From UBA11612 sp963976395 (GTDB taxonomy: Bacteria > Pseudomonadota > Alphaproteobacteria > Rhodospirillales > Rhodospirillaceae): a stretch of DNA of 10,743 nucleotides. The notes beneath the pieces were generated by a model. That model worked only from the letters and a program-made list of their open reading frames with translations. It was not told the origin of the DNA and did not search any database. Below, piece after piece: positions 1-6,980 of the stretch; the stretch's first letter is position 1, and every line of letters starts with the position of its first letter. The stretch lies in NCBI GenBank assembly GCA_963976395.1, contig CAXBLG010000098.1:1-10743 (forward strand), in the 5' to 3' direction. A program made the position numbers and the translations under genes.

Positions 1-110
1 CGATCTGTAACGCGTGGCATCGTTAGCCGTCTCTATACCAAGTTTGTGTTGATATATGCTAATCGTGCGAATTTAGACAGTGATCCGACAGGACAAAAGG
101 AGCAGAGGGG

Positions 111-809
111 GTGAATGCCAAGGATATCATGGCTACCACGGTGGTTGCCGTGCGTCCGGATACATCGGTTAACGATGTGGCGAGTCTACTCGCCAAGCGC
201 CGCATTAGCGCGGTCCCAGTCATCGACAATGAGTCCGGACTAGTCGGCATCGTGAGCGAGGATGATCTCATACACCGGGATGAATTTGGTAATGCGCGGC
301 ATCCGGCCTGGTGGCTTCGGTTGCTTGACGCCGATCAGGAAAAGGCGATTGCATATGTCAAAAGCCATGGCCGGATTGCGTCCGATGTAATGACACGGAA
401 TGTGGTCACCGTAGAGCCGGAAACCAGCCTCAAGGACGTTGCAAAAATTCTTGAGACGCGACGCATCAAGCGCGTCCCTGTCGTCCAGAACGGTAAGGTG
501 ATTGGCATTGTAAGCCGCGCCAATCTGCTTCAGGCGCTTGCAATGGATAAAGTTAATCACACAATAGCCGTAGATGATGAAATTATTCGCCGCTTAATCT
601 TGAATGTGCTGCGAACCAAGACTGGTCTAGGCGGTCACAACATCAATGTGATCGTGTCCGAAGGTGTCGTTCACCTTTGGGGAGCAGTTCATTCGGAGGA
701 TGAGCGCCGGGCGGTTGTGATTGCAGCTGAGTCGGCCCGTGGCGCAAAGCAGATTGAGGATAATCTCAAAATTGTCGATCCAGTCGCTGAAATTCCTTGG
801 GACCCATGA
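111..809 (+). CDS. CBS-CBS-BON domain protein (copy 1)
   Basis: This is a soluble 232-residue protein with no signal peptide or membrane segment, so probably cytosolic. Two CBS motifs (about residues 5-58 and 92-144) form a Bateman pair, a module that usually binds adenine nucleotides such as AMP, ATP or SAM. Typical CBS signatures are visible: RRISAVPVID and GIVSEDDL in the first, RRIKRVPVV and GIVSRANLL in the second. A BON domain follows (about 155-223, with GVVHLWGAV); BON domains are associated with phospholipid or ligand binding and stress. The start is GTG at 111, chosen because a purine-rich AGGAGCAGAGGGG tract precedes it and because the resulting MNAKDIM matches MQAKDIM of the paralogue at 4613. 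The gene ends just before a strong terminator, so it is probably its own transcription unit. The exact ligand cannot be told from sequence. Confidence 0.92.
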   Translation: MNAKDIMATTVVAVRPDTSVNDVASLLAKRRISAVPVIDNESGLVGIVSEDDLIHRDEFGNARHPAWWLRLLDADQEKAIAYVKSHGRIASDVMTRNVVTVEPETSLKDVAKILETRRIKRVPVVQNGKVIGIVSRANLLQALAMDKVNHTIAVDDEIIRRLILNVLRTKTGLGGHNINVIVSEGVVHLWGAVHSEDERRAVVIAAESARGAKQIEDNLKIVDPVAEIPWDP

Positions 810-824
810 AATATGTATACATCA

Positions 825-856
825 CCAACCGAACCTTAGGAGTCGGTTGGGTTTTT
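825..856 (+). terminator. Rho-independent terminator after CBS-BON copy 1
   Basis: A perfect 8-bp stem, CCAACCGA (825-832) with TCGGTTGG (843-850), closes a 10-nt loop and is followed at once by GTTTTT. It lies 15 bases after the stop codon of the first CBS-BON gene and separates it from the metal-efflux genes downstream. Confidence 0.85.
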
Positions 857-1042
857 GAAGCAGCGAGGGGAGCTTTCGGATGTCGACGACTTTATGTGAA
901 CCGATGGGCGGTCTGTAGCGTAGATGGTTGTAGTGAGGATGACGGTCGATGCATAGCTTCATGCTCGTTCTTTCTGATTTACGGTATGGACCCGACTAGA
1001 CCGCTGCTCGGCTGAATTTGGCGGGACGACAAGGAGAAAACT

Positions 1043-1210
1043 ATGGATTGGCTGGCCGAAAACTGGGTTTGGATTTTGGTGGGCATTGCATTTATTGCTC
1101 TACACTTTTTTGGCCACGGCGGTCACCGGGCGCATCAAGGCGATGGCAGGACGCATCGTGATACAGCTGCTGCACAAGAGGATGGGGAAAAAGGAAGGCA
1201 CAGTCATTGA
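1043..1210 (+). CDS. small His-rich membrane protein (DUF2933-like)
   Basis: A 55-residue protein with one hydrophobic helix (about residues 8-24, rich in Trp, Ile and Ala) followed by a polar tail. The tail starts with HFFGHGGH and carries seven histidines (21, 25, 28, 31, 38, 53, 55). Small proteins of this build, often annotated DUF2933, sit beside heavy-metal efflux ATPases and are thought to bind metal at the membrane; their function is not established. The ATG at 1043 has an AAGGAG Shine-Dalgarno (1031-1036) at good spacing, which strongly favours this frame over an overlapping open frame starting at 1086. It is the first gene of the block leading to the P-type ATPase. The family assignment is from memory of the GHGGH pattern and context. 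Confidence 0.75.
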   Translation: MDWLAENWVWILVGIAFIALHFFGHGGHRAHQGDGRTHRDTAAAQEDGEKGRHSH

Positions 1211-1337
1211 AGGAGGCCAATCCCGGTGGCGGATTCCGAGCATTGAGATTTGCCAGAGCCGATTAAACGTCAACAATAACTACGGGCGTACATAGCGTAG
1301 GCGAGATTGCAGCGAACATCGACATGGGAGATGGGAT

Positions 1338-1595
1338 ATGCTGAACACCAAACTGGTTACATGGTCACTCGGCATCTGGACGAGCATTACCTTCCTAGTG
1401 TGTGTGCTCTACGGCCTAGTGACACCGCAAAGTCTTCACATGGGTGAACTTCTTGAGCAGTTTCTCCCGGCCTTTAGGTGGCTTACCTGGTGGGGGTTTC
1501 TACTTGGTTTGGTGGAGAGCTTCCTTTACGGCATCTACGCTGGCTTAGTGTTTTGCCCGATCTATAACTGGCTGTATCGACGGTGGGGCGCATAG
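1338..1595 (+). CDS. DUF5676-like two-helix membrane protein
   Basis: An 85-residue hydrophobic protein with two membrane segments (about residues 6-28 and 48-78), the second ending YNWLYRRWGA. The glycine-rich second helix and the terminal F-x-x-x-YNWLY pattern are those of the small membrane proteins annotated DUF5676, which are common next to copper or other heavy-metal ATPases; no function has been shown for them as far as I know. Two cysteines (22 and 73) lie in or near the helices. The ATG at 1338 follows a GGGAGATGGG ribosome-binding region. The stop is 25 bases before the ATPase start, so the two genes are almost certainly co-transcribed. It may be an accessory subunit or a metal chaperone in the membrane (inference). 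Confidence 0.8.
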   Translation: MLNTKLVTWSLGIWTSITFLVCVLYGLVTPQSLHMGELLEQFLPAFRWLTWWGFLLGLVESFLYGIYAGLVFCPIYNWLYRRWGA

Positions 1596-1620
1596 TGCAT
1601 CGTACAGAAGGACCACAATC

Positions 1621-3972
1621 ATGAAAACAATCGTTATTGAAGTCGGGGGAATGCTCTCAACGCTAAGCGCTACCGGCGTTCGTAAACAGATTGGCGGGCT
1701 TCCTGGTGTGCACAAAGTCGAGGTCAACTACGTGGCGGGCAGCGCAACAGTCGGCTACGACGAAGCACTCATTGATCTCAAGACGATCAAAGCCAAGATT
1801 CACGAGTGTGGGTACCATTGTGCCGGAGAGATGTTGCCGAAGCACGTCTGTGTTCCTGAAGAGTCTCTTGGTGACGCGCACATGCCCGCTCAACCTGCCT
1901 CGGATCATCGTCGCCACGAAGTTCCTGCATCAGGGGGAGATCGCATAAAGAAATCCGCCGCCATGGCTCACGAAATGGGCCACGGCGGTGGTATGGACAT
2001 GCAAGCAATGGTGCGCGACATGCGCAACCGCTTCTGGGTTTCGCTGATTTTTACCGTTCCGCTATTCATTTACTCGCCGATGGGGGACATATTCACGCCT
2101 CCTCCCCCACCGCTCGGTTTGGATCTCAATTATTGGCTGTTTTTGCTCGCAAGCGTGGCCGTATTATGGCCAAGCTGGCCATTCTTTGTTGCGGCGTGGC
2201 GAGCGCTCAGGAATGGCGTGCTCAACATGGCTGTGTTGGTCGTTCTCTCCGTGGGAACTGGCTATGTGTTCAGTGTTGGCGCGACTTTCTTTTTTTCGGG
2301 CGTACAGTTTTATGAAGCGGTGGCCGTGCTACTGGTCTTTATTCTTCTAGGCCATTGGCTTGAAATGCGCGCGCGGGCCGGAGCCTCCGAAGCAATCCAC
2401 GCTTTGTTGGATCTTGCGCCTCCGACCGCGATGGTGGTCCGCGATGGTCGGGAGGTCGAGCTCTCAACTGCCGAGGTTCTGGTGGACGACGTGGTCGTCA
2501 TCCGTCCCGGCAACAAAATCCCGGTTGATGGCGAAATCCTAGAAGGTGAGTCCCAGGTAGATGAGTCCATGCTGACCGGCGAATCCATGCCGGTCAAGAA
2601 AAATCCGGGGGATGCGGTAATCGGTGCAACGATCAACAAGAGCGGAATGTTTAAGTACCGGGCTACGAAAGTTGGTGCAGATACAGCGCTCGCGCAGATT
2701 GTCAAGCTTGTGCAAGAAGCCCAGAATTCCAAGGCACCAGCTCAGCTTCTTGCTGATAAAGCGTCCCAGTGGCTGGTGCTGATAGCAGTTGTGATAGGTC
2801 TTGCGACCTTTGCTGTGTGGTTCTGGTGGATTGGGGAGGCTCTGCTCTTCGCCTTGACACTCACCATCACGGTGTTCGTGATTGCATGCCCAGACGCACT
2901 TGGATTGGCCACTCCCATGGCAGTAATGGTGGGCACTGGGCTCGGTGCTATGAACGGTATCTTGTTTAAGAACGCTTCAGCTTTGGAAGATGCAACCAAA
3001 CTAGACATGATTGTGTTTGACAAGACAGGGACACTGACACTCGGCCAACCCGAAGTTGTGGAAACCGTCGCATCTTCAGCATCCAACGAGAACGATGTAT
3101 TAGCGTTGGCGGCCTCGGTTGAGCAGGGATCGGACCATCCGTTAGCTCAGGCGATTCTGCGACGCGCAGATGGACTTACGATCGACCATTCAAGCGGCTT
3201 CGAGGTTCTCGAGGGCAAGGGAGCGCGGGCTGATATCGGGGGCGCGGTTGTTCTGCTCGGCAACCGCCGTCTCATGGAGGAGGGAGGTGTAGATTTGTCG
3301 CCCCTTGCCGATCAGATAAAGCGGCTGCAAGGCAAAGGTCAAACGGTCGTGCATGTAGCTCGAGAAAGCGAGATCATCGGGCTAATTGCTATTGCCGACG
3401 CGCCGAGGCCCAATTCTGCGGCCACTGTGAAGCGGTTGCGCGAGCGTGGCGTCGAAGTGGCCATGCTCACCGGTGATAACCAAGAAACAGCTGAGCGTAT
3501 TGCCAGCGAGCTGGGAATCACGACTGTTCTCGCCGAGGTATTGCCTGGGCAAAAGGCGGACACGCTAAAGAAGTTACAGGCCGAGGGCAAAAAAGTTGGC
3601 ATGGTTGGTGACGGTATCAACGACGCGCCGGCGCTGACGCAAGCAGATGTGGGATTCGCCATCGGCGCGGGCACAGATGTGGCGATGGAAAGCGCAGATA
3701 TCGTTTTGATGAAGAGCGATCCCTATGACATTGTCGGTGCAATTGAGCTTTCCCGCGCCACGTTGCGCAAGATGCATCAAAATCTACTCTGGGCGGTGGC
3801 TTACAATGTCGTCGCTTTTCCTGCGGCGGCAGGCGTCTTCTATCCTTTAGTTATCAGTCCCGAGGTGGCCGCGCTGGCTATGTCTGGAAGTTCAGCCTTG
3901 GTAGCAGTGAATGCTCTGCTGCTCAAGCGCACCCGCCTGGACGGCATCCGCCCCACCATGAGAACAAGTTAG
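1621..3972 (+). CDS. heavy-metal translocating P1B-type ATPase with CPD motif
   Basis: A 783-residue inner-membrane efflux pump that couples ATP hydrolysis to export of a soft metal, probably copper. In order: an HMA-like domain (1-68), a Cys/His/Met-rich linker (C63, C67, C77 and a HEMGHGGGMDM segment at 117-127), four membrane helices, the actuator TGES (319-322), the membrane metal motif C423-P424-D425, the phosphorylated D467 in DKTGT, the nucleotide-binding D505-H506-P507 motif, GDGINDAP (663-670) and two last helices. These last helices carry Y728-N729 and M754-S-G-S-S, residues that coordinate Cu+ in copper ATPases. All catalytic motifs are intact. Oddities: the usual CPC or CPH is CPD, and the HMA CxxC is replaced by S13 and S16, so the N-terminal domain cannot bind metal by the classical mode. 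The ATG has an AAGGA site at 1608-1612. Cu+ is the best guess for substrate; Cu2+, Ag+ or another metal is possible. Confidence 0.95.
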   Translation: MKTIVIEVGGMLSTLSATGVRKQIGGLPGVHKVEVNYVAGSATVGYDEALIDLKTIKAKIHECGYHCAGEMLPKHVCVPEESLGDAHMPAQPASDHRRHEVPASGGDRIKKSAAMAHEMGHGGGMDMQAMVRDMRNRFWVSLIFTVPLFIYSPMGDIFTPPPPPLGLDLNYWLFLLASVAVLWPSWPFFVAAWRALRNGVLNMAVLVVLSVGTGYVFSVGATFFFSGVQFYEAVAVLLVFILLGHWLEMRARAGASEAIHALLDLAPPTAMVVRDGREVELSTAEVLVDDVVVIRPGNKIPVDGEILEGESQVDESMLTGESMPVKKNPGDAVIGATINKSGMFKYRATKVGADTALAQIVKLVQEAQNSKAPAQLLADKASQWLVLIAVVIGLATFAVWFWWIGEALLFALTLTITVFVIACPDALGLATPMAVMVGTGLGAMNGILFKNASALEDATKLDMIVFDKTGTLTLGQPEVVETVASSASNENDVLALAASVEQGSDHPLAQAILRRADGLTIDHSSGFEVLEGKGARADIGGAVVLLGNRRLMEEGGVDLSPLADQIKRLQGKGQTVVHVARESEIIGLIAIADAPRPNSAATVKRLRERGVEVAMLTGDNQETAERIASELGITTVLAEVLPGQKADTLKKLQAEGKKVGMVGDGINDAPALTQADVGFAIGAGTDVAMESADIVLMKSDPYDIVGAIELSRATLRKMHQNLLWAVAYNVVAFPAAAGVFYPLVISPEVAALAMSGSSALVAVNALLLKRTRLDGIRPTMRTS

Positions 3973-4062
3973 AAGAGGGGCAGGGCGAATTGAATTTAAG
4001 AACATGCGAGACGGTAATTGCGTGAGGAATTCCGCTGGCTCTGATAGAGAGTGGAGAATGCC

Positions 4063-4583
4063 ATGAATGTAAGTCGTGTGAATCATGCGCACTGGATTAT
4101 GCGCCTGCTTACATTGGGTATCGCTTCTTTGTTGTTACTTCACAGCTCTTCATTCTCTCAGAACTCTAGCGGCAGCAAAACTGTGAGCGGGATGATCGCG
4201 TATTATGACGTAGTGCCGTCACAGATCATTGGCACTCATCCACCCACACATCCGGAAGCGATAATGCATGGAAGCTTGCCGACCAGACGGCAATCCCACC
4301 ACTTCATAGCTGCTTTGTTTGAACGGGAAAGCCTAAAGCGCGTGACTAACGTCTAAGTTACCGCAACCTTCACCGAAGTGGGGCTGCGGTAGGTCGCGCC
4401 AAAGGAATGGAGCCCTTCACGGTGAACAATGGCCTTACGTTCGGGAATTATTTTGAAATCGCGCCGCGGACGCACTACCTGGTTACAATCTCGGTGCGGC
4501 AGCCTGGTAAAAAATCCGAAGTCCAATTTGAGTTTGATTTCCAGCACAAAAAAAGAAGAGCGACCCTTGAATATTTGACGTGA
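4063..4583 (+). pseudogene. broken gene for a small exported protein of the metal cluster
   Basis: The ATG at 4063 has a GAGTGGAG ribosome-binding region and opens a reading frame with a signal peptide (hydrophobic core LLTLGIASLLLL). A conserved-looking mature part follows (VSGMIAYYDVVPSQI, then HPPTHPEAIMHG and HHFIAALFERESL). The frame stops at TAA 4354-4356 after 97 residues, but homologous-looking protein continues straight on in the same frame as VTATFTEVGL. It then needs a shift near 4387-4391 into another frame reading GRAKGMEPFTVNNGLTFGNY, then HYLVTISVRQPG, down to a stop at 4581-4583. So there is one nonsense codon plus one frameshift; the shift also skips a second in-frame stop at 4390. 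I recall intact relatives of about 150-170 residues near copper-efflux ATPases, function unknown. A 97-residue truncated product could still be made. Sequencing error is an alternative. Confidence 0.75.
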
Positions 4584-4612
4584 AGTCAATGTGGAAAAAA
4601 GGAAAAGATGCA

Positions 4613-5305
4613 ATGCAAGCCAAAGACATTATGACTGTCGACGTGATTACGGCTCGCCCGGATACACCTGTGGAGGAGGTCGCGCGTATTCTTCTCAACC
4701 GCCGTATAAGCGGTGTTCCCGTTATTGATGTGAACGGTCACGTCATCGGAATAGTTAGCGAGGGGGATCTCATGCGCCGACCTGAATCGGATACGCTTCG
4801 GCAGCGATCATGGTGGCTGGGGCTTGTTTCGTTTCCAAATGAACAGGCGGTACGATACGTCAAGACTCATGGCCGAAATGCTGAAGCGGTCATGACCCGC
4901 GACGTCCTGACCATCACGGAGGAGACCCCTGCCCGAGAAATCGCCGAAATTCTTGAAAGCAGACACATCAAGCGAGTGCCTGTCGTACGCCAAGGCAAGA
5001 TCGTAGGGATTGTAAGCCGCGCGGATTTACTCCGAGCTTTAGCCTCAGGCGATGTGGAGACACCCTTGAATAGAGATGATACTGTTATTCGTCAGGCCGT
5101 GATCGACGCGCTGGACAGGGAGTTGGGAATCGCAGTTTGTTTCGTAAATGTCATCGTGCAAGATGGCGTGGTTCATCTTTGGGGTAGCGTAGAGACGGAA
5201 ACCGAAAGGAACGCTGCTCGCCTAGCTGCTGAAAACTCACCCGGCGTCAAAACAGTCAAGTCATATCTCAAATTAAGTCCCGCGATTTCGGGTGGGTGGA
5301 TTTAA
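4613..5305 (+). CDS. CBS-CBS-BON domain protein (copy 2)
   Basis: A 230-residue cytosolic paralogue of the protein at 111-809, colinear over its whole length: CBS motifs at about 5-58 (RRISGVPVID, GIVSEGDLM) and 92-144 (RHIKRVPVV, GIVSRADLL), then BON at about 155-222 (GVVHLWGSV). Both copies share a linker beginning with paired tryptophans (67-68 in each) and a YVK-x-HGR segment. The ATG at 4613 is preferred over in-frame starts at 4580 and 4589 because AAGGA (4599-4603) sits nine bases before it and because MQAKDIM aligns with the start of copy 1. The upstream starts would overlap the end of the broken gene. The FAD enzyme follows after 25 bases, so the two are probably one operon. Likely role: adenylate- or ligand-responsive control of a partner protein (inference). 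Confidence 0.92.
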   Translation: MQAKDIMTVDVITARPDTPVEEVARILLNRRISGVPVIDVNGHVIGIVSEGDLMRRPESDTLRQRSWWLGLVSFPNEQAVRYVKTHGRNAEAVMTRDVLTITEETPAREIAEILESRHIKRVPVVRQGKIVGIVSRADLLRALASGDVETPLNRDDTVIRQAVIDALDRELGIAVCFVNVIVQDGVVHLWGSVETETERNAARLAAENSPGVKTVKSYLKLSPAISGGWI

Positions 5306-5330
5306 CAATGCCGCCCTCTCTGACGCTGCC

Positions 5331-6512
5331 ATGAAAAACGCGCCGATTGAAATCATCGGCGCAGGCCCCGCAGGCCTGGCATGCGCTATAGTCCTCGCGC
5401 GGGCCGGCAACGATGTCGTTGTGCGGGAATGGCATGACACCGTAGGAGCCCGGTTTCATTCGGATTTTCAGGGCTTGGAAAATTGGAGTGGTCGATACGA
5501 TGTGCTCGACGATTTCCGCAGGGCGGGCATTGAAATACGTTTCTCCGCGCATCCTGTTCGTGAGGGGATTGCTTATGATGCCTGGGGCGAATCCTATCCG
5601 GTGAGAGGGCAAAGACCGCTCTACTATCTGGTTCATCGTGGTGCGGGCGAGGGAAGTCTTGATCGAGGCCTTCTAGAGCAGGCGCTTGAACTGGGCGTTA
5701 AAGTGCACTTTGGCGACCGCGCAAGAGTCCCGGCGGAGAAATCCATTCTCGCAATTGGCCCACGGGTTGCCGATGCAATAGCGGCCGGCTATGTGTTCGA
5801 TACGGACTTATCGGACGGCAACTGGATTGCCTTTAACAATTCCCTCGCACCGCTCGGATATGCCTACCTTCTAATCCACAAAGGTCGCGGTACCCTGGCG
5901 AGCTGTATGTTCAAGGGTTTTAAACGCCAAGCAGAGTATGTAAATCGCACCGTTACATTTTTCTCGAAAAAGACAGGTCTTGAGATGCGTAATGCTCGGC
6001 CTTTCGGGGGATTTGCCAATTTCCGACTCCCGCGAACGGCAATGCAAGGTGACCACCCCGTCGTGGGAGAGCAGGCCGGATTCCAAGATGCGCTCGCCGG
6101 TTTCGGAATACGCTATGCTTTGCGGTCCGGTATTTTGGCAGCCCGAAGCTTAAATGAAGGCCAAGATTACACCCGTCTTTGGCGTAAGGAACTTTTGCCG
6201 CTACTCAGAACCGGCGTGGCCAACCGTTTCATCTTCAGCAGTCTAGGTGAGCGGGGTTGGCGCTGGGCATTGCGCGGATTGAGTCGATCGGATACGGCGG
6301 ACAAGCTTTTTCGACTCTATCAGCCATCTATGTTGACCAGGGTCATTTTTCCTTTCGCCGTCGGGCGATATCGCGCGCAATTGCGTGATCCGAGTTGCAA
6401 TCACATAGACTGTGAATGCGTCTGGTGTCAGCATGGTACGCAGAAAATTTCACAAGAATCACGGGACGCGCCAGAAAAACAACGCGGAATTGACCAGACA
6501 AACATTGCATGA
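5331..6512 (+). CDS. FAD-dependent oxidoreductase, geranylgeranyl-reductase-like
   Basis: A 393-residue flavoprotein. The N-terminal Rossmann fold carries the dinucleotide-binding GAGPAG (residues 10-15). A second FAD-contacting region has GEQAGFQDALAGFGI (246-260) followed by a YALRSG-x-LAA helix (262-271), the place where members of the geranylgeranyl reductase / p-hydroxybenzoate hydroxylase superfamily usually have GDAAG...G.GI..A..SG. The C-terminal part is basic and ends with a Cys-rich stretch CNHIDCECVWC (C356, C361, C363, C366) and a polar tail. The substrate is unknown; relatives reduce isoprenoid double bonds or act on other lipids. The ATG at 5331 directly precedes the Rossmann strand. 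A GTG at 5292 is possible but would overlap copy 2 of CBS-BON, and neither start has a strong Shine-Dalgarno. Translation may be coupled to the upstream gene. Confidence 0.85.
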   Translation: MKNAPIEIIGAGPAGLACAIVLARAGNDVVVREWHDTVGARFHSDFQGLENWSGRYDVLDDFRRAGIEIRFSAHPVREGIAYDAWGESYPVRGQRPLYYLVHRGAGEGSLDRGLLEQALELGVKVHFGDRARVPAEKSILAIGPRVADAIAAGYVFDTDLSDGNWIAFNNSLAPLGYAYLLIHKGRGTLASCMFKGFKRQAEYVNRTVTFFSKKTGLEMRNARPFGGFANFRLPRTAMQGDHPVVGEQAGFQDALAGFGIRYALRSGILAARSLNEGQDYTRLWRKELLPLLRTGVANRFIFSSLGERGWRWALRGLSRSDTADKLFRLYQPSMLTRVIFPFAVGRYRAQLRDPSCNHIDCECVWCQHGTQKISQESRDAPEKQRGIDQTNIA

Positions 6513-6727
6513 ACTATACGTAAACAGGTGTGGAAATTTCTTCATCCAGACCGACGCCAATAACTATTATCTACGCGCGGGCGTGATAGGGGCGACTCGC
6601 GTTATTTCCACCTAATCTTCTCTTTGGGTATTTTCGTGTAATGATTGTGAGATCACCAAGGAATTCCAGTAGTACGTGCCGACATCACATTTTTGCAAGG
6701 CACAGAATGTACTTTTCGAACACTTAA

Positions 6728-6763
6728 GGCGTTCGGGTGCATATTCACCGGGTGCCTTTTTTT
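6728..6763 (+). terminator. Rho-independent terminator after the flavoprotein
   Basis: GGCGTTCGG (6728-6736) pairs over nine positions with CCGGGTGCC (6748-6756), three of them G-U, with an 11-nt loop, followed directly by seven T and A. It is the likely end of the CBS-BON / flavoprotein transcript, 215 bases after the stop codon. Confidence 0.75.
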
Positions 6764-6816
6764 ATAAGCCTTTTTGAGGAGCGATTCCGAGTCGGTTTCA
6801 GGATGTGCTTGAAATT

Positions 6817-6855
6817 CATCCGTTCTTGAAGTGCCTCTGTGATAAAGAACGGATG
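6817..6855. repeat. perfect 11-bp inverted repeat
   Basis: CATCCGTTCTT (6817-6827) and AAGAACGGATG (6845-6855) are perfect reverse complements around a 17-nt loop. No T-run follows the right arm, so it is not an ordinary terminator. It lies between the terminator at 6763 and the FNR box at 6891. It could be an RNA structure, an mRNA-processing site or a binding site for a dimeric protein; the sequence alone does not decide. Confidence 0.6.
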
Positions 6856-6890
6856 GCCTAGTAGTTGAGTTTTTGTTCTCTATCGGCTAT

Positions 6891-6931
6891 TTGATCTAAA
6901 TCAAGATAGCCCCCTCCAATAAGTGCATTAA
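6891..6931 (+). promoter_or_regulatory. FNR/ANR-type box and class II promoter
   Basis: TTGATCTAAATCAA (6891-6904) matches the FNR/ANR consensus TTGAT-N4-ATCAA at every defined position. A probable extended -10, TG-C-ATTAAT, lies at 6923-6931, which puts the start of transcription near 6937-6938 and the centre of the box about 40-41 bases upstream. That is the classic position for FNR-family activators contacting RNA polymerase (class II). No good -35 is needed or seen. It predicts oxygen-limited or, for a DNR-type relative, nitric-oxide-dependent expression of the gene at 6981. Confidence 0.75.
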
Positions 6932-6939
6932 TAGGAAAA

Positions 6940-6955
6940 TAAGATTTGGGAATCT
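6940..6955 (+). promoter_or_regulatory. hairpin at the 5' end of the leader
   Basis: AAGATT (6940-6945) and AATCTT (6950-6955) form a perfect 6-bp stem with a TGGG loop. It would sit within the first few bases of the transcript from the FNR promoter and could protect the 5' end of the mRNA. It is short and could be chance. Confidence 0.35.
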
Positions 6956-6980
6956 TACCCAGGGGTGGTCAGGGTAACAT

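Larger units (their letters stand above)
6513..6980. other. 468-base intergenic region with regulatory signals
   Basis: I find no convincing gene here. It holds, in order: the untranslated tail of the flavoprotein transcript, an intrinsic terminator (6728-6763), an 11-bp perfect inverted repeat (6817-6855), an FNR box (6891-6904), a probable -10 element (6926-6931) and a short hairpin (6940-6955) ahead of the gene at 6981. The segment between the flavoprotein stop and the terminator is about 215 bases long, enough for a small RNA, but I see no promoter or structure that identifies one. Confidence 0.6.

Noticed and set aside
797..1015. 72-codon open frame after the first CBS-BON gene
   Set aside because: It starts with TTG inside the upstream gene, runs straight through the terminator stem at 825-856, and its product resembles nothing.
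1086..1295. 69-codon open frame overlapping the small His-rich gene
   Set aside because: It has no ribosome-binding site and lies in another frame over the 55-residue protein, which has AAGGAG and a recognisable pattern.
6412..6615. 67-codon open frame over the end of the flavoprotein
   Set aside because: It overlaps 100 bases of a clear gene in another frame, lacks a Shine-Dalgarno and has no recognisable product.
6647..6656. CRP-like GTGA-GA-TCAC palindrome
   Set aside because: The half-sites are two bases apart instead of six, so it does not fit a CRP/FNR site.
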